Assembly: GCA_947095585.1 (NCBI GenBank)
Contig: OX352762.1
Span: forward strand, 30,108,669 to 30,172,668
Direction of reading: 5' to 3'
Source of the DNA: Nephrocerus scutellatus
Taxonomy: Eukaryota; Arthropoda; Insecta; Diptera; Pipunculidae
Length of the DNA stretch: 64,000 nt
Shown here: one piece after another, positions 1 to 13,474 of the stretch
Numbering within the stretch: the first letter of the stretch is position 1
Layout: each line of letters starts with the position of its first letter
Translations under genes and position numbers: made by a program
The notes under the pieces: model-generated
What the model was told of the DNA's origin: nothing
The model's input: the letters and a program-made list of their open reading frames with translations, nothing else
Databases searched by the model: none

Positions 1-2985
1 AGCGTTATTTTGAGATTTTTTTTGTTTTAGAAGGAAAAATGGGTATTTGTATGAAACTGAAATCCTTGTAAGCTAACTAAGTCTTAAGACTGAAATACAA
101 CTAACTGTCCATATGGCGAGCTGAGAAGCTCCGCTTTACCATCTTATTTATATACCGGGTGATTTTATATAAGTTGAAACTTTTAAATATCTCGGAAAAG
201 AAGCACTCTAGGATAAAAATGTCCAAGATTAAAATTTAACCATTCCGCGGGGGAAAAACATTAGTGCTAACTTTTGAAATTTAAATAGGAATCACTACTT
301 TTTATTGCAGATTTGCATTATACGGCTAACAGAACGTAGGATTTTTCTGAAATATTTTTTTCGATTCATGATATTAGTTTTTTATTTCGATTTCTCCTAC
401 TAAGATTCTATGCAATATGCATACATTCTGCAATACGTTTGCAATAAAATTGACGGCAAAAGGTTATATGATGCGCAACTCCATGCCCAGTATTTACTAG
501 CACTGACTACACCAAATTATAATAAAATATATCGAAGCACCAACACTAACACCCTACCTGTAGTAAACCAAAAGCTACCATAACTTTATTGTAAATACTC
601 GAAATTGGTCGTCAAAAAAAAATTTATTTATTTTGCAAATTTCGTGCACTCAATTTATTTGCTTATTTTACAATTTCAAAATAAAAAACAACATTTGCTA
701 TCATTCTTATCGTCATCGTGGCATTTGTGCGACCATTTCAACACAAATTCACATACAAAATGTGGCAATGCACATGTTTTTTCGCTTAGCGCCAAAAATT
801 AGTGCACTTGGTTAAGAAATTGTAGGAAAAAACGAAGTTTGTTGTCAATAAATTCGTCTCACAGACATTTTTGTAGTAAAAGTTGCCAAAATTCGCATGA
901 AGGAGAAATGAACTTAGTCCTTATTGTCCGCTCTCTTTTAATATTTTTTCGAATAAAGAAAAGATTTTGAGTAAAAAGTCGTAACAATTAACAATAATTA
1001 TTACTATTTTTGAGTACGGGAACAGACCTAATGAGTGCGTGTACTGTACACACAGTATTTTCGATAAAGGAATTCATCATAATGCAAAATTTACATTTGA
1101 GGCGTGCGAGACAAAGTGAGCGGGCCGACCATAGTTAAATTGAAGTTATGGTTAGCCAGAAGAGATTGACACTCCACGAAGGTTATAGTTATTTTATAGT
1201 AACATGAGCTATGTTGCTTTGGTAAAGCTAAGCGGGTTTTTCTTTAATATCTCAAAGCAACAATACCGCCTTACGGTGAGCACCATAACTATAAATGGTT
1301 TTAGTTTCCTTAAACCTGAAAATTTTTTGGTTTCACATTAAAGAAAGTTCGGCTTTATACTTATGCGATTGTTGTTGTAAGCTTAGCTGGTTTTGCCAAA
1401 GCAACACAGCAATGGTAAATGTTATCTATAGAATTATGGTAACATTGAAAAATATACTACTTCTTTCGCCTGGCTTACCACAGTTGCTATTTAACAGCCG
1501 TCCTGCTAATTTTTTCTCGCACGCCACAAATTAAATCAAGCGTAAGAAAATAAAGCTGGTCGAAAACAGTTTATCGAAAAAATTTAACACGCGTTCTGAG
1601 ACGTCCCCAAATTTACATTATAGGTTTTGTTTAACAATTTTTCACGAAGCCAATGTGAACTTATCGGTTACAACATCTATTTGCACATCATATATAAATA
1701 ACTTAAAAACATTTTTCTTGCTGATAGGACACATACAAAACATATGACACATTCTAGAAAATCCTAACATAAAAATAATTAAGAAATGTTTTAAAATTAT
1801 TGATACGTTAAAAAATAAACTTCTTTAAATTTATTGCAATCGAAAAAACACGTTGACATTTAAAATATTATAATGCATATCATTTCACAGTACAATTTAT
1901 CTGTTTTAAAACTTTATTTTGTTTACATTACAATTAAATTGAAATTGTACGCAAACATTAACATACATCATACAATTAAGGAGTAACAATTCCAAAGTTT
2001 TTATTACATTTTTATGTATTTTTAAGAATGCAACAACAACATAAACAATGATGTTCATTAACGAGCTTTACACAATGCGAGTTCTATATACATCTAAATT
2101 GCATCTAAAATTCAAATAAAACAATAAAAAACTACTACTGCTGCTTGTCGCTTATTGTCTGTCGTTACTTTTTGACAAAAACTGCATTTGTTTCACCAAT
2201 GACTCTTTCATAAAACAACAAAAATAAAACATAATCAACAACAGATAAATATGTACACCAAAAGTAAAGAAATATACAAAGAAGAAAGAAAGAAGAATAT
2301 ACATTTTTATTTGTACTCCTGGTACACAACTTTAAATAACTGATCGTAAAAGAATTACAAGGCATAGGAATTAATCTGAAATTTAACAGTACACACATTT
2401 AACAAAAACAAGCAAATAGCTCTGGTTAACTAATAATGAAAAAATGGCATGATTCGATTTGGTATGAAAACTTCAAACAAGGTGCAAGGGAAGTAAAATG
2501 GATAACTTTAACTATGTCGCCTTATTATAATTATAATAAATTTACAAACATTAACACTTTAATATACAATAATTATAATTATTAGAATACATATACAAAA
2601 TGATTAAAGTGCATAAAATAATAAAAACAAAAATCTTCTAATTTAGAAAATTTTGATAATATTAATTCATTATGCATTATATTTTGTATAATTATGAAAA
2701 CTATTATTATAATATTTATTTAAATATATATGAGAACTAAAAAAATTTGGAATGTGTTTCATTGTGTGTCATTGTGGTAGCGACGATGCAAATAAGGTCC
2801 AAATCGGTAAACGTAATTACAAATTTCAGTTGTAGTTACAGTTGTAGTCATCGAAATCAATGATCGAAAAACATTTCTAAACGTTAATGATACAAAGGAT
2901 TTAATCACGATTTTGTTTGAATTTTTAAACGTAACTAAAAGTCATTGTTTTTTTTTTAAACGAACTAACAATATAAAACTTTTTT
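1..2985. other. AT-rich intergenic DNA, no gene recognised
   Basis: The longest open frames are under 80 codons, low in complexity, and match nothing recognisable. Long runs of A and T occur, and 2500-2750 is almost pure A+T. No RNA gene, terminal repeats or coding remnant could be supported. Confidence 0.5.
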
Positions 2986-2989
2986 TGTC

Positions 2990-3480
2990 AAATACAAAAC
3001 TACAACTTTGTAAAATTTTTGGAGTGGAGTTTTTTAAAAATTAGCCCGATTTTCTTCACATTTTAAACACATGTGTATCGCTTGTGGACAAAACTTTCCG
3101 TACAATTTTTGGAGTGGAAATTAGCCCGATTTCTTCAAATTTTAAACACATATGTATCTTCAATGAATAAATCTTTCTGTAAAACTGTTGGAGTGACCGG
3201 GTCCGGTTGGCCCTGAGGCCCATATACATTTTTTAAAAATCAGCCCGATTTTCTTCAAATTTTCAACTCGTGTGTCTCTGATGACAACTCTTCCTACTGA
3301 AATTTGAAAGTGATCGGGCCCCCAGGTGGGGGCTCCCATACAAATTTATTACTCATGTGTATTTTCGGTGACAACAGTTTTTGTAAAATTTTTGAAGTAA
3401 AGGGGGTCTAATATTGATTTTTTCCAAATTAACCCGGTTCAAACTTTACACACATATGTATCTCCTTTTAAAGAATTTAA
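2990..3480 (-). repeat. Degenerate tandem monomers related to repeat family A
   Basis: Four to five imperfect units of about 80-120 bp each contain a palindrome of the type ACACATGTGT (3067, 3147, near 3265, 3351, 3449). Each is preceded by AGCCCGATTTTCTTCAAATT-like sequence and followed by a GGGCTCCCATACA-type block. This matches the 3' module of repeat family A read on the other strand. No complete family A ends are present. Confidence 0.6.
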
Positions 3481-4404
3481 ATTCAAATTTTTGACTCGGG
3501 AGATACGGAAATGGTTGAATCTGCAAAAATCCCGAGTTCGAATATTTTCATGATTACTATATGTACTTCCTTTTAATATGTAAAAGAAAGTAAAAGTAAT
3601 CGAGAATTCTATATCGAATCCTACCTAAAATAAATATTGGGAGAGGATAACTGGATAGAAAATGACCACACAGCTAAAAGCATTGTGGAAAACAATAGCC
3701 AGCAGAAAACATTATACGTAGGGAACTGGCGGCGTTCCAGCCTTTTTAACCAACTCTTTAGTTTGGAAAAATTAAAGATCGGTTGGTTGTGCGCCAATCC
3801 ATGTCATCCATCATGCCACGAAATTTTAAAAATGATAAATATAAAATGGTAAAAATGTAAAGATGTTACCTAGCAGTTAAGTTAATAAATTTTTATGTTG
3901 TGCCAAGACAACGACAAGAAAATGTACCGAAAAATATCCTTTTCGATTGCCATATATATCCGCTAAGTTTCCTCCTGGTGATTTTATCGAAATATGTCAC
4001 CCATCTATACACCCTATGCACCCTTTCCACTGAAATAGGTGGCAGTTCATGTATACTTATACATGCGGATGACTGTGTAACACCCATTAAATCTCCCGAC
4101 ACTGGAAGGGAGACAATCATCATTTTTTGCTTTACTGTCCAATATTTATTAATCCTCTGTTACCAATATTTATTAAATCCTTTTCTAGTAGTTATTCCAA
4201 GTACCATTCTGATTTATAATTTACATTTTCCATAAAAAATATCCGAATCATTAAAAACATTTATAAACATTCCATTTAAAAATTTAATAAATTAAATAAT
4301 TTTTTAGTTCAGCACAAAACAAAAATACCTGTGGCTGTATACGAAGTTACGGAAAGTGTACTTAATGTTTTCAATCGATACAAGTAAATGTAAAAAACCT
4401 TATT

Positions 4405-4640
4405 TTTTTGGTAGAAACTTTTTTGTATACATCGACACACGCCACACAGTCCTTTATTATTTGGTAATAATCGCCAAATCGCCCTATTGCAAAGTATTTT
4501 CTTTTTTATACGCACCAAACGCGTCTCGCGACATGCGTCACACGCGGGATATAAAATTGGCCACTGACATTCAGCTGCTCACAAAGTTTCAGCCCTCTAG
4601 GTCGTGTGAAAGGTGGTTAAAAAGAGATTTCACAAAATGG
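4405..4640. repeat. Dispersed repeat family D, copy 1
   Basis: It contains the recurrent blocks GTAGAAACTTTT, TTTGGTAATAATCGCCAAA, TGACATTCAGCTGCTCACAAA and CTCTAGGTCGTGTGAAAGG. The same blocks recur at 28294-28600, in 32165-32590 and at 63140-63260. No coding capacity, clear terminal repeats or target duplication was seen, so its class is unknown. Confidence 0.55.
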
Positions 4641-4644
4641 TTGA

Positions 4645-5400
4645 TGCTCATTTAGGTACTCCTGAGACCATCGATTCCAGAATTATTCCTTGATGTGAGC
4701 AACCATCTACTGCTAAGACTTCATAGTAAGGGTTCTGCATGAGGATTAGCTATAGCCGTTAGCAGTTTTCCTATATGAAAATTGCCAGGAGTTAACGCAG
4801 GAATGTCGTGTTTTTACCGGTAAATGGAATTCTACATCTACTCTTACGGCCATATTATTCTCTCGGTTAAAAAACGTGGTTTAAACGCTTTTAAACCCAA
4901 AAATAAACAACCCGATTTTAAACCAGAAAATTTTAAACCATATCCATATTATTCACTACTTTTCTAGTTTAAATCTGTTTGGTTTATTTTCTTAACCAGT
5001 ATAACGGCCATGAAATGTCAGATTTGCGCGATTTGACAACTATTGACAATCATTTGATATTTCACGTTTTGTGAAATTAATCTTCCTAAAACAAAAAACT
5101 GTAGAAAATTGTTTTTTCGAAAATACTTTCGTTTCACCAGTAACCGAAATAAACAGAAAAGTGTCTGCCTTCGAAGTAAATGCAATTGCAGCAGTAGGAA
5201 TAGTAAAATAATTTAATAAATTGGTATTTTTCGTCTCTAATCAGAAAGGGAGTGAATATGGAGGACGGTAATTGATTTATTGATATGACGATACTGGAGG
5301 AGTGCTGCTGCCTCCGGTGCGCAACGCATGTCGCAATTGTCCTATTTCTCCCTCTGATGACGACGTGGAGGACACCAAAATGTCGTCAATTTCACGAAAT
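4645..5400. other. Unique-looking sequence left of the LTR compound
   Basis: No gene recognised. A short frame near 5290-5400 (containing LLPPVRNACRNCPISPSDDD) is cut by the LTR compound and may resume after 16930. It was too short to identify. Confidence 0.35.
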
Positions 5401-5406
5401 ATATAT

Positions 5407-6056
5407 TGTTACGAAATTCAGGCTTTCGAGTTCGTAATGAATTTTGCAATTAAAATACAACACAAGTTAATTAATTTACAAATAACAATTTTAATGAACA
5501 ACAATTAAATTAACACAAGTTCACAAATTATAATGGTGATTACTTTAAATGTACACAAGAACACTTATGATACTAGTACTTAATAAAACACAATAATTTT
5601 CTTAGGTTATAGCTTTATCACTTTACAAGAACTTTTACAACTGCACTGGTTAAATTCCAAACAACTAATCCATCCCACTTCGGCTTAACGACTCTATTTA
5701 TACTTAATCATAAACATCCAGAAACTTCTAATATTGTAGACAGAAATATCCAGAAAATTGTACCCTTATTCCCTTATTTACAACTAACGACACTTATATG
5801 TAATGAGTCATCTTCTAAGAATAGACTTCATGTTCAATCAAAAACCGGGCAAACCGCACAAACCGGTTTGACTACTTGTTTAACCAGTACACAATGATTC
5901 AAACTTGCAGGCGGTTACATTTCAAATTTCCAATAATCTAATAGTCGCCTAAAAGTATGCAATGAAAGTGCTTATTTTTAGTATGCAGTATTTACATTGG
6001 GATTTATCTTAGGATTCTAATTCTATTTTATACGCTACTGACTACTTTTCGTAACA
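5407..6056 (-). repeat. LTR 1, downstream LTR of copy 1
   Basis: A 650-bp LTR with TG...CA ends and short inverted ends (TGTTACGAAA / TTTCGTAACA). It is visibly more diverged from the other two LTRs in its middle (around 5680-5760) than they are from each other. Confidence 0.9.
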
Positions 6057-6075
6057 TTACCCACACCTTAGTTCT
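6057..6075 (-). other. Polypurine tract of copy 1
   Basis: The complement reads AAGGTGTGGGTAATG immediately before the TG of LTR 1, the expected place for plus-strand priming in an LTR retrotransposon. Confidence 0.6.
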
Positions 6076-8952
6076 ATTCGTCCAGAACAGATTCAGCACT
6101 CCTTGTACCTTGTCAATCTGTTGATGCGGACAACTTCCTTTTGACATCTGTGGTTTTGTTGAATCTGATATACTGCGTCGTTGTTCCCCTTGTAGGGTTC
6201 TTCCCAACTTTGCTGTGGTTTCTGTAATTTCCCTTGTCTTGTCTTGGAATTGTATAGCCAAACGAAGTCTCCTTCCCTCAATTTTTCATAGTTCGCACGC
6301 AGGTGATTCTGTGTTTTCATTCCTTCGTTATTATTCACGACGCTGTTCTTTACTGATCTATGGACATTGATCACTATTGGCGCTACAACGTTTTCCCTCT
6401 AGCTCTTTGTTGCAGTTTTCTTCTTGCAGCACATTTCGCACACGTTCGGCACCAGTTTTCAACATTTCTGCGGCAATTGACCCAAAAGAATCGACCTCTT
6501 ACTTTATCCAGTGTCCTCTTAATTCCAAAATGTTCGCCTGATATTCCACTGTGTGCATCGTGAACAACTTTTTTACCAAATTCGTTGGTAACACTACCTT
6601 TGATTTGTAATACCGACGATCGGCAGATTCCCACTGCCTAACTAGTAGTCCATCTTTGAATCTCAATGACTGCCATTGATCCCAGTAACTTTTTACTGTC
6701 GGACTTGCTGTTGCAATTTCGTGCCACTGCGGTCTTTCACCTTGCTTCATCAATCGAAGTACTGGATTAATTGAATCATCCTGCTCTTGTTCTTCCCTAA
6801 GCTGCACTTTCGTCAAATGATATTTCATCTGCTGGACCGTGATTCGTGAAACAACTGAACATTTTTGGTTTTCCGATCTTCTAGTTTGTTTGTACACGGG
6901 GACACAATACTTCCTCAATAATCCACCATTGTGATTGCCGGTCATACTGAGCGGAACTACCACATTACGCCATCTCAGTACTTGCTTTCTCAAATCAAAT
7001 GACATCTGGTGTGCCATCATAAAGTCCAGACCCAATATGCATTCATCTTCCACATGGGCAACAATAAACCGATGTCGAAACCTTAGTCCTCCAAACTCGA
7101 CTGTAAGTGAACGCTCACCCTTAACTGCTGCAGCTTCTCCTGTAGCTGTCCTCAACTTGTAGTGATGCACTCTATTTACTTTCTCTCCAGACACCATTTC
7201 AGGACTAACAATTGATCTGGAAGCTCCTGTGTCTAGAACAAAATCGCAAGGTCCTCTCTCCAGTACACCATTAACAACCAAACTGTTGCAATCCCTTCCA
7301 AGACTGCGTATTGTGACCCCATATTCCCTTGCCTGCTTCAGCCTTTGCCCTGCAATGCTGGTAAAAGACGATCGCTCCACCTTCTTCAAATGTTGTGCAT
7401 CTATCCGCCGTAATCTTTCCAGATTATTGACACCATTCACAGGCTGTCTCATCATGTTTCCAGTGCTCACTTCCTTGCAATTCCGAATGCAATATCCAGG
7501 TTTCTGACATCTAAAACACCTTAATGTAGTATCGGATCTGCTACTTCTCTCGTTTTGAAACCGACCAGTTGTTGATTTTTGGATCTCCTCTCCAACCAGA
7601 GCTTTTATTTGTGCGACGTCCTCCGTTTCCAACTTGCGTAACCCAAGAAAAGACACACTGGCTTTAGCTGCTTCGTATTCCAAAGCCGATGCCAACACTT
7701 CATTCATCGACTTTCCTATGGCTGTTGTCCTCAAGTGAAGCTTCAACTGTTCATCTCGAATAGCATTGATGAACGCATCCACTGCCAATCCGTCCAAGAT
7801 ACCTGGCGGAACCCCACAATAGGCTTGTCGTGCTTACTTGATTATTTCCCGTTCTAATTCTTGAAGTCGTTCTCCTCGCTGTTGTTTCTTCATCTGGAGC
7901 TGTATTTTGCTTAGCACCTGTGTGTGAGACTGTCCATAACGCAAATCCAACTCTTTCAGGATTCTTCCGGAACTCATCTCAGCATTTGGAATCATTTGCA
8001 ATACGTCTGCTGCCTTGCCCCTCAACGCTAGGATAAGAGAATTTAGCTGTTCTTCTGCACCCCACCATTGTGTTGTACAGCAGCTGTGAACTGGACTTTG
8101 AAATTTTCAAAAGCTGTGTCGCCATCGAACGCAGGAGGCTTCAATATTCCTTTCTGGTTGCTAGAAAATTCTGGAATTACTCTGGTACTGCTTTGTTAAG
8201 TTTTCTCTCTGACGAATTGGGTATGATTCTCCAATCGGGTCTCGAACTCTTTAATTTTTCCTTCCAGACCGCTCACTTCTTCATGAATTCCACTTATTTC
8301 TCCTTTGAGCGTTTGGAGTTCAATTCCTGCTTCAGTTCTCGGCTTTGTTTCTGCGATTGTTGAATTTGCTGTTCAAACTTATCAGTCAATTTTGAATTTA
8401 ACTGCTGATTTTGCTGATCTAATTCTTTCTTCAACTTTTGGCTTTGCTGTTCCGCCTTGTCGCCAATTTGAAAATTCAACTCTTGCTTCTGCTGGTCAAC
8501 TTCCCGGTTAGTTTGGAACTCAATTCTAGATTCTGCTCACTTTGCCGGTCAAACTTGCTGTTTATTTGTTGCATTAGAACTTGCAACATCGCCTTTTCTT
8601 CCGAAGTGGACGATTTTTGCTCCACTAACTCTGTCTCGATTGAAAACGGTTCAGCAGCCTGCTGTTTTTCTGCTTTAACGACTTGTTGTAAACGGAGAAA
8701 TAACTCCTGCTTATTTCCTGCAGTACTTAGACCTCGCCGTCCAAGCTCTTCTTTAAGCACCTGGGAACTATAGGATTTAATGTTCTCTGCACTTTCCATT
8801 TTATTGTTTAATGTTATCAGTTTGTAAAATCACCAATTAATTTATTTATTGTTCACGGTTTGTAAAATTTTACTATCTCTCAATTTACAAAAATTTATTG
8901 TCTCTCAATTTACACGATTTGCAAAATTTTACTGTCTTCCGATTTGCAAAAT

Positions 8953-8968
8953 CCCACTTCTGACACCA
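8953..8968 (-). other. tRNA-Leu primer binding site, copy 1
   Basis: The plus strand reads CCCACTTCTGACACCA, identical to the 3' end plus CCA of insect tRNA-Leu(CAA). It is two bases from LTR 2, so its complement is a primer binding site for minus-strand synthesis. Confidence 0.85.
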
Positions 8969-8970
8969 AT

Positions 8971-9622
8971 TGTTACGAAATTCAGGCTTTCGAGTTCGTA
9001 AAGGATTTTTCAAATAAAATACAACACAAGTTAATTATTTTACAAATAACATTTTTAATGAACAACAATTAAATTAACACAAGTTCACAAATTATAATGG
9101 TTATTAATTTAAATGTACACAAGAACACTTATGATACTAGTACTTTACAATAAATAATTCTCTTAGGTTAAAACTTTATCACTTTAAAGGAACTTTACAA
9201 CTGCACTGGTTAAATTCCAAACAACTAATAATCTTATTTCGACTTAACGCCTCTATTTATACTCAATTAAAAACTAGACAGCAATATCGAGAATAGACCA
9301 GAAAATTGTACCCTTATTCCCTTATTTACAACTAACGATACTTATATGTAATGAGTCATCTTCTAAAAATAGACTACATGTTCAATCATGTTCGTTTACA
9401 AAAACCAGGCAAACCGCACAAACCGGTTTGACTACTTGTTTGACCAGTACGCAATGATTCAAACTTGCCGGCGGTTACATTTCAAATTTCAAATAATCTA
9501 ATACTGTTAGCGCCTAAAAGTATGCAATTGAAAGTGCTTATTTTTAGTATGCAGTATTTACATTGGTATTTATCTTAGGATTCTAATTCTATTATATGCG
9601 CTACTAACTACTTTTCGTAACA
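8971..9622 (-). repeat. LTR 2, shared middle LTR
   Basis: A 652-bp LTR. It serves as upstream LTR for copy 1 (primer site at 8953-8968) and downstream LTR for copy 2 (purine tract CACCTTAATTC/GGGGGTAATG at 9623-9640). It is closer to LTR 3 than to LTR 1. Confidence 0.9.
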
Positions 9623-12600
9623 TTACCCCCACCTTAATTCTGTTCGTCCCGAACAGATTCAGCATTCCTTATGTTGTTGTACCGTGTCAATCTGTCAATG
9701 TGAACAACTTTGATTTTACATCTGGGGCTTTGTTGAATGCGATATACGACATCATTAATCCTCTTAATGATCTTGTAAGGTCCTTCCCAACTCTGCTGTA
9801 GTTTTGGAGATTTACCTTTTCTTTTCTTGGGATTGTAAAGCCAGACCAAATCTCCTTCCTGAAATCCACCACAGTTTGCCTGTTGAACCTTTCGACCATT
9901 CCGTCTGACTGTGGATGTAACGGAGTAGTCCTCGTTTTCTTGATGTTGAGTACTTGGCACAGCTCTTGAAAGACTAGCGATTCGAAATTCCGCCCTTGAT
10001 CGGAATGTAATTCCAGTGGTACCCCAAATCTGCAGATCCAATTGTACACGAATGCCCTAGCCACGGTGCTAGCTTCCTGGTTTGCGATGGGATACGCTTC
10101 TGCCCATTTACTGAAGTAATCAATGCACACGAGTATATAGCGATTTCCATCTCTTGTTTCTGGGAATGGACCAGCTATGTCCATTGCCACCCGCTCAAAT
10201 GGTGCTCCAACATTGTACTGTTGCATTTTTCCTCTAGTTTTTGGTTGCGGTCCTTTGCTTGCTGCGCACCTCTCACACGTTCGACACCAGTCACATCTCT
10301 ACGCGATTGACCCAATAGAAGCGATTCCTGACTTTATCTAGCGTCTTATTAACGCCCAAATGTGCTCCTGATGTCCCACTATGTAATTCTTGCAGAACTT
10401 CTTTGACTCGATTCGTTGGTAGCACAATCTGTGATTTTGTGCTTTGGCCATCAGCCGATTCACATTGCCTTACCAGTAGTCCATCTTCCAATCTCAATGA
10501 CTGCCATTGAGCCCATTAACTTTTTACTGTAGGACTTGCTGTTGCAATCTCGTGCTACTCCGGTCTTTCACCTTGCTCCATCCATTGAAATATTGGAGCA
10601 ATCGAATCATCGCGCACTTGTTCTTCCCTTAGCTGCTCTTTTGTCCAGCGATCTTTTACTTGTAGTTTTATTTGTGCAACTACTTCAGAGCACTTCTTGT
10701 TTTCTTGCCTTGTGCAGTGTTTGCATTGGGGTGCACATGGTCTTCTGGATAACCCGTTAGCATTATTGTGCAGCATTCCTTTTCGATGCTCTGTTCTGAA
10801 TGAATATGCCTGGAGTCGTTCGATCCATCTGGCCACTTGACCTTCTGGTTCCTTGAACTGCATTAACCACTTGAGTGCTGCATGGTCAGTTCGAAGAAGA
10901 AATTCTTGCCCATATGGGTACTTGTGGAAGTGTTTGACGCTATCGACAAAAGCTAGCAATTCCCTTCGCGTCACGCAATAGTTTTTCTCGGGCTTAGAAA
11001 GCGAACGGCTGTAGTACGCTATTACACGCTCCTTTCCTTCTTGATTCTGTGATAGAACCGCTCCTATTCCCGCATTGCTAGCATCAGTGTCCAGAATAAC
11101 GAGTTCTCCTGCCTGTGGATACGCCAGAATTGGAGAACTTCAACAACTCGAAAGATTTTTGGTGCTCACTCGACCATTGGAACTTTTGGTTCTTCTCAGT
11201 AAGGCGATGAAGGCTTCGTGCAACATCTGCAAAGTTAGGCACAAACCGTCGATAGTAGGAGCATAGCCCCAGAAAACTTCGCAGCTCATGTAAATTCTTT
11301 GGTACAGGCCATTCGTTAACAGCTTCCAACTTCTTGGGATCCGTGCATACTCCTTGACTGGATACAATATGGCCCAAATAATTCACTTCATTTTTGAAAA
11401 GGCTACATTTCGGCGGACTCAACTTCAAACCTGCAGCTTTAATAGTTTCCAGAACTTGCCGAAGATTATTCACGTGCTCATTAAATGTACGACCAAAAAC
11501 AATGATGTCATCCAAATAGACTAGACATGTCTTCCAGCTAAGGCCCCGCAAAACATGTTCCATCAACCGCTCGAACGTAGCAGGAGCATTGCATAAACCA
11601 AACGGCATAACAGAAAATTGATACAGGCCGTTTCCAGCAGTAAATGCTGTCTTCTCCTTGTCGTTGTCATGAATTGCTACCTGCCAGTATCCGCTTTTCA
11701 GATCCAATGTACTGAAAATTCTGGCTCCCGATATGGTGTCCAATGTGTCGTCTATACGTGGTAATGGATAACAATCCTTCTTGTTGACATCGTTCAATTT
11801 CCGATAGTCCACACAAAATCTCGTTGAACCATCTTTCTTTTGAACAAGTACCACAGGCGAGCTCCATGGGCTTTTGGACTTCTTTATGATTCCATCCCGT
11901 TCCATTTTCTTAACCAGCGTTTCTGCTTCTTGTTGCTTAGCAAGTGGTAATCGTCTTGGCGCCTGTCGAATTGGAGCAGCATTTCCTGTATCAATTCGAT
12001 GTCGCACTATATTGGTTTTACCCATGTCGTTGTCGCTGACAGCAAAACCGTCGGCAAATTGCTCTAGGGCCTTTTCTGCTGTTTGTCGCTGTGCTGCTGG
12101 AAGATGTTTACATAGCGAATAAATTATCTGCTTCCTTTCCAGATCTAGTGGCGTATTCTTTATTTTTACAGGCTGGCAGTTTGCACAGCTTACTCCCTGA
12201 GTCTTGCCAATGACTGTTCCTTCTCTTATTACCTTCGGTGATGGGCTAACGTTCATTATTCGCACTGGTATCTTGGGCTGGAGTTTCACTAAAGTTCTTG
12301 TTAAAATTGGTTCGCTCCACTATTCCTACTCTACTGTCCCCAAGATCACCGTTCACCTTGCCATAGATGATTTTCTCGCTCATCGGTGGTATCTCTACTT
12401 TTTCTTCAGTAATAATTCTTAGCCCACCTGGTCTGGTTGTCGTTTATTTGCAGGGGTACTTCCACATTACGCCATTTTAACAAGTGGTTCTTCAGATCAA
12501 GGGACATCTCGTGCTCTGTCATGAAATCTAAGCCCAATATGCATTCATCTGTAATGCTGGCCACAAAAACCGATGAGAAAACCGTATTCCTCCAAACATG

Positions 12601-13140
12601 ACACTACAGGAGCACTCTCCTTTAATTGCTGCAACTTCACCGGTCGCTGTCCTCAAATTATAACGAAATACTTTTTCCACTTGACCTTTGGACACCACTT
12701 TGGGATTTACAACTGATCTGGAAGCTCCTGTATCCAAGGTAAACGTACATGGTTTTCTTTCTAAATCACCACTTACAACCAAGCTGTTGCTGTCCTTTCC
12801 AAGTTTGGCAATGTTCACCGTGATCCTGGGGCTCTCTCCCCTCTTCGCCAGCTTACGTCCCGTAAAGCTGGTGTAACTTAGTTTTCCTGGTCTGCAGCTA
12901 CGAGGTAAGCTGGCTGCTGCACCTCATTTATCTGTGATGCGCCTAGCTGCCGTAAATTGTCAGGTCTCTTGACACGATTCGCTGGCTGCATTGTAGTTTG
13001 AACTGGTCTTGGTTCCTTGCAGTCACGGATAAAATGTCCAGGCTTCTGACATCTAAAGCATTTTGGACGGGAACTAGATGTTGGGTATCCGTCGTTCTTA
13101 GGGCTTCCAGTTTTTGATTTTCGGATTTCCTCTTTCCTTT
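9623..13140 (-). pseudogene. Copy 2 pol region: nucleocapsid, protease, RT, RNase H, integrase (frameshifted)
   Basis: In order on the minus strand: zinc knuckle CFRCQKPGHFIRDC (about 13050); protease FTLDTGASRSVVNP (12818-12528); RT (12289-11084) with FCVDYRKLND, LDLKSGYWQ and the catalytic YLDD at 11518-11507; RNase H (10974-10555) with LLRTDHAALKWL; H2C2 region (10497-10291); integrase core (10226-9687) with MDIAGPF, HSDQGRNF and MVERFNRQ, the three acidic positions all present. A GPY/F-type tail (QQSWEGPYKIIKR) ends it. Several frame breaks separate the blocks. About 100 residues appear lost between ERFNRQ and the tail. It is not functional as it stands. Confidence 0.85.
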
Positions 13141-13144
13141 TCCT

Positions 13145-13470
13145 TTTTTTTTTATAGAGACTCATTGCCAAGGGAGGACTCCCTGAATGACTTGCGTCAC
13201 GGCAATAAGTTGGGCTAAGCCCTTTATTAAATTCAAAATAAAATAAAAATCGAAGAAATGTGATATACAATATATATCACATTTCTCACGTTTGTAGCCG
13301 GTTTCAATTTATTTTCTCAGAATTCTCCCTGATTCATTGAAAAAGCAATACGGAAAAACGAACACGAAAAACTAAAACGACGCGAGTTCAAATGCTCTCG
13401 ACAATGAATCATGGTCAGGGAAAACTACAAAAAACCTTGACCAAGAAATATTACAAATTTTAAAAATAAT
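13145..13470 (-). repeat. Repeat family E, A-tailed retroposed segment
   Basis: The complement ends in an A-rich tail after CTTGGCAATGAGTCTCTATA, and the body matches 62828-63095 over its whole length. Shared blocks include GTGACGCAAGTCATTCAGGG-like, AATAAAGGGCTTAGC and CGGCTACAAACGTGAG. It sits inside gag of copy 2, on the 3' side of the LINE-3 fragment. It could be the end of that element's 3' UTR or a separate SINE-like insertion; the T run at 13480-13500 favours two stacked insertions. Confidence 0.6.
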
Positions 13471-13474
13471 GTTG

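Larger units (their letters stand above)
6057..8970 (-). pseudogene. Copy 1 internal region: gag-protease with RT and integrase core deleted
   Basis: Gag starts at 8799 with a SAP-like N-terminus (LKEELGRRGLSTAGNKQELF), then a Gln-rich coiled coil, a capsid-like region (8025-7600) and a zinc knuckle CFRCQKPGYCIRNC. A retropepsin (FVLDTGASRSIVSP) follows in one open frame (7797-6499). That frame then jumps straight to the RNase H/integrase linker (LREEQEQDDSINPVLRLMKQ). The whole RT and most of RNase H are missing, with the joint near 6870-6920. Next comes the integrase H2C2 finger (6634-6383) and, after a second deletion that removes the DDE core, the GPY/F-like tail (EGDFVWLYN...QQSWEEPYKG, 6374-6093). 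This is a non-autonomous deletion derivative. Confidence 0.85.

Noticed and set aside
3893..4235. 111-codon plus-strand and 76-codon minus-strand frames
   Set aside because: Overlapping on opposite strands in AT-rich DNA, no recognisable motif, no splice or start context.
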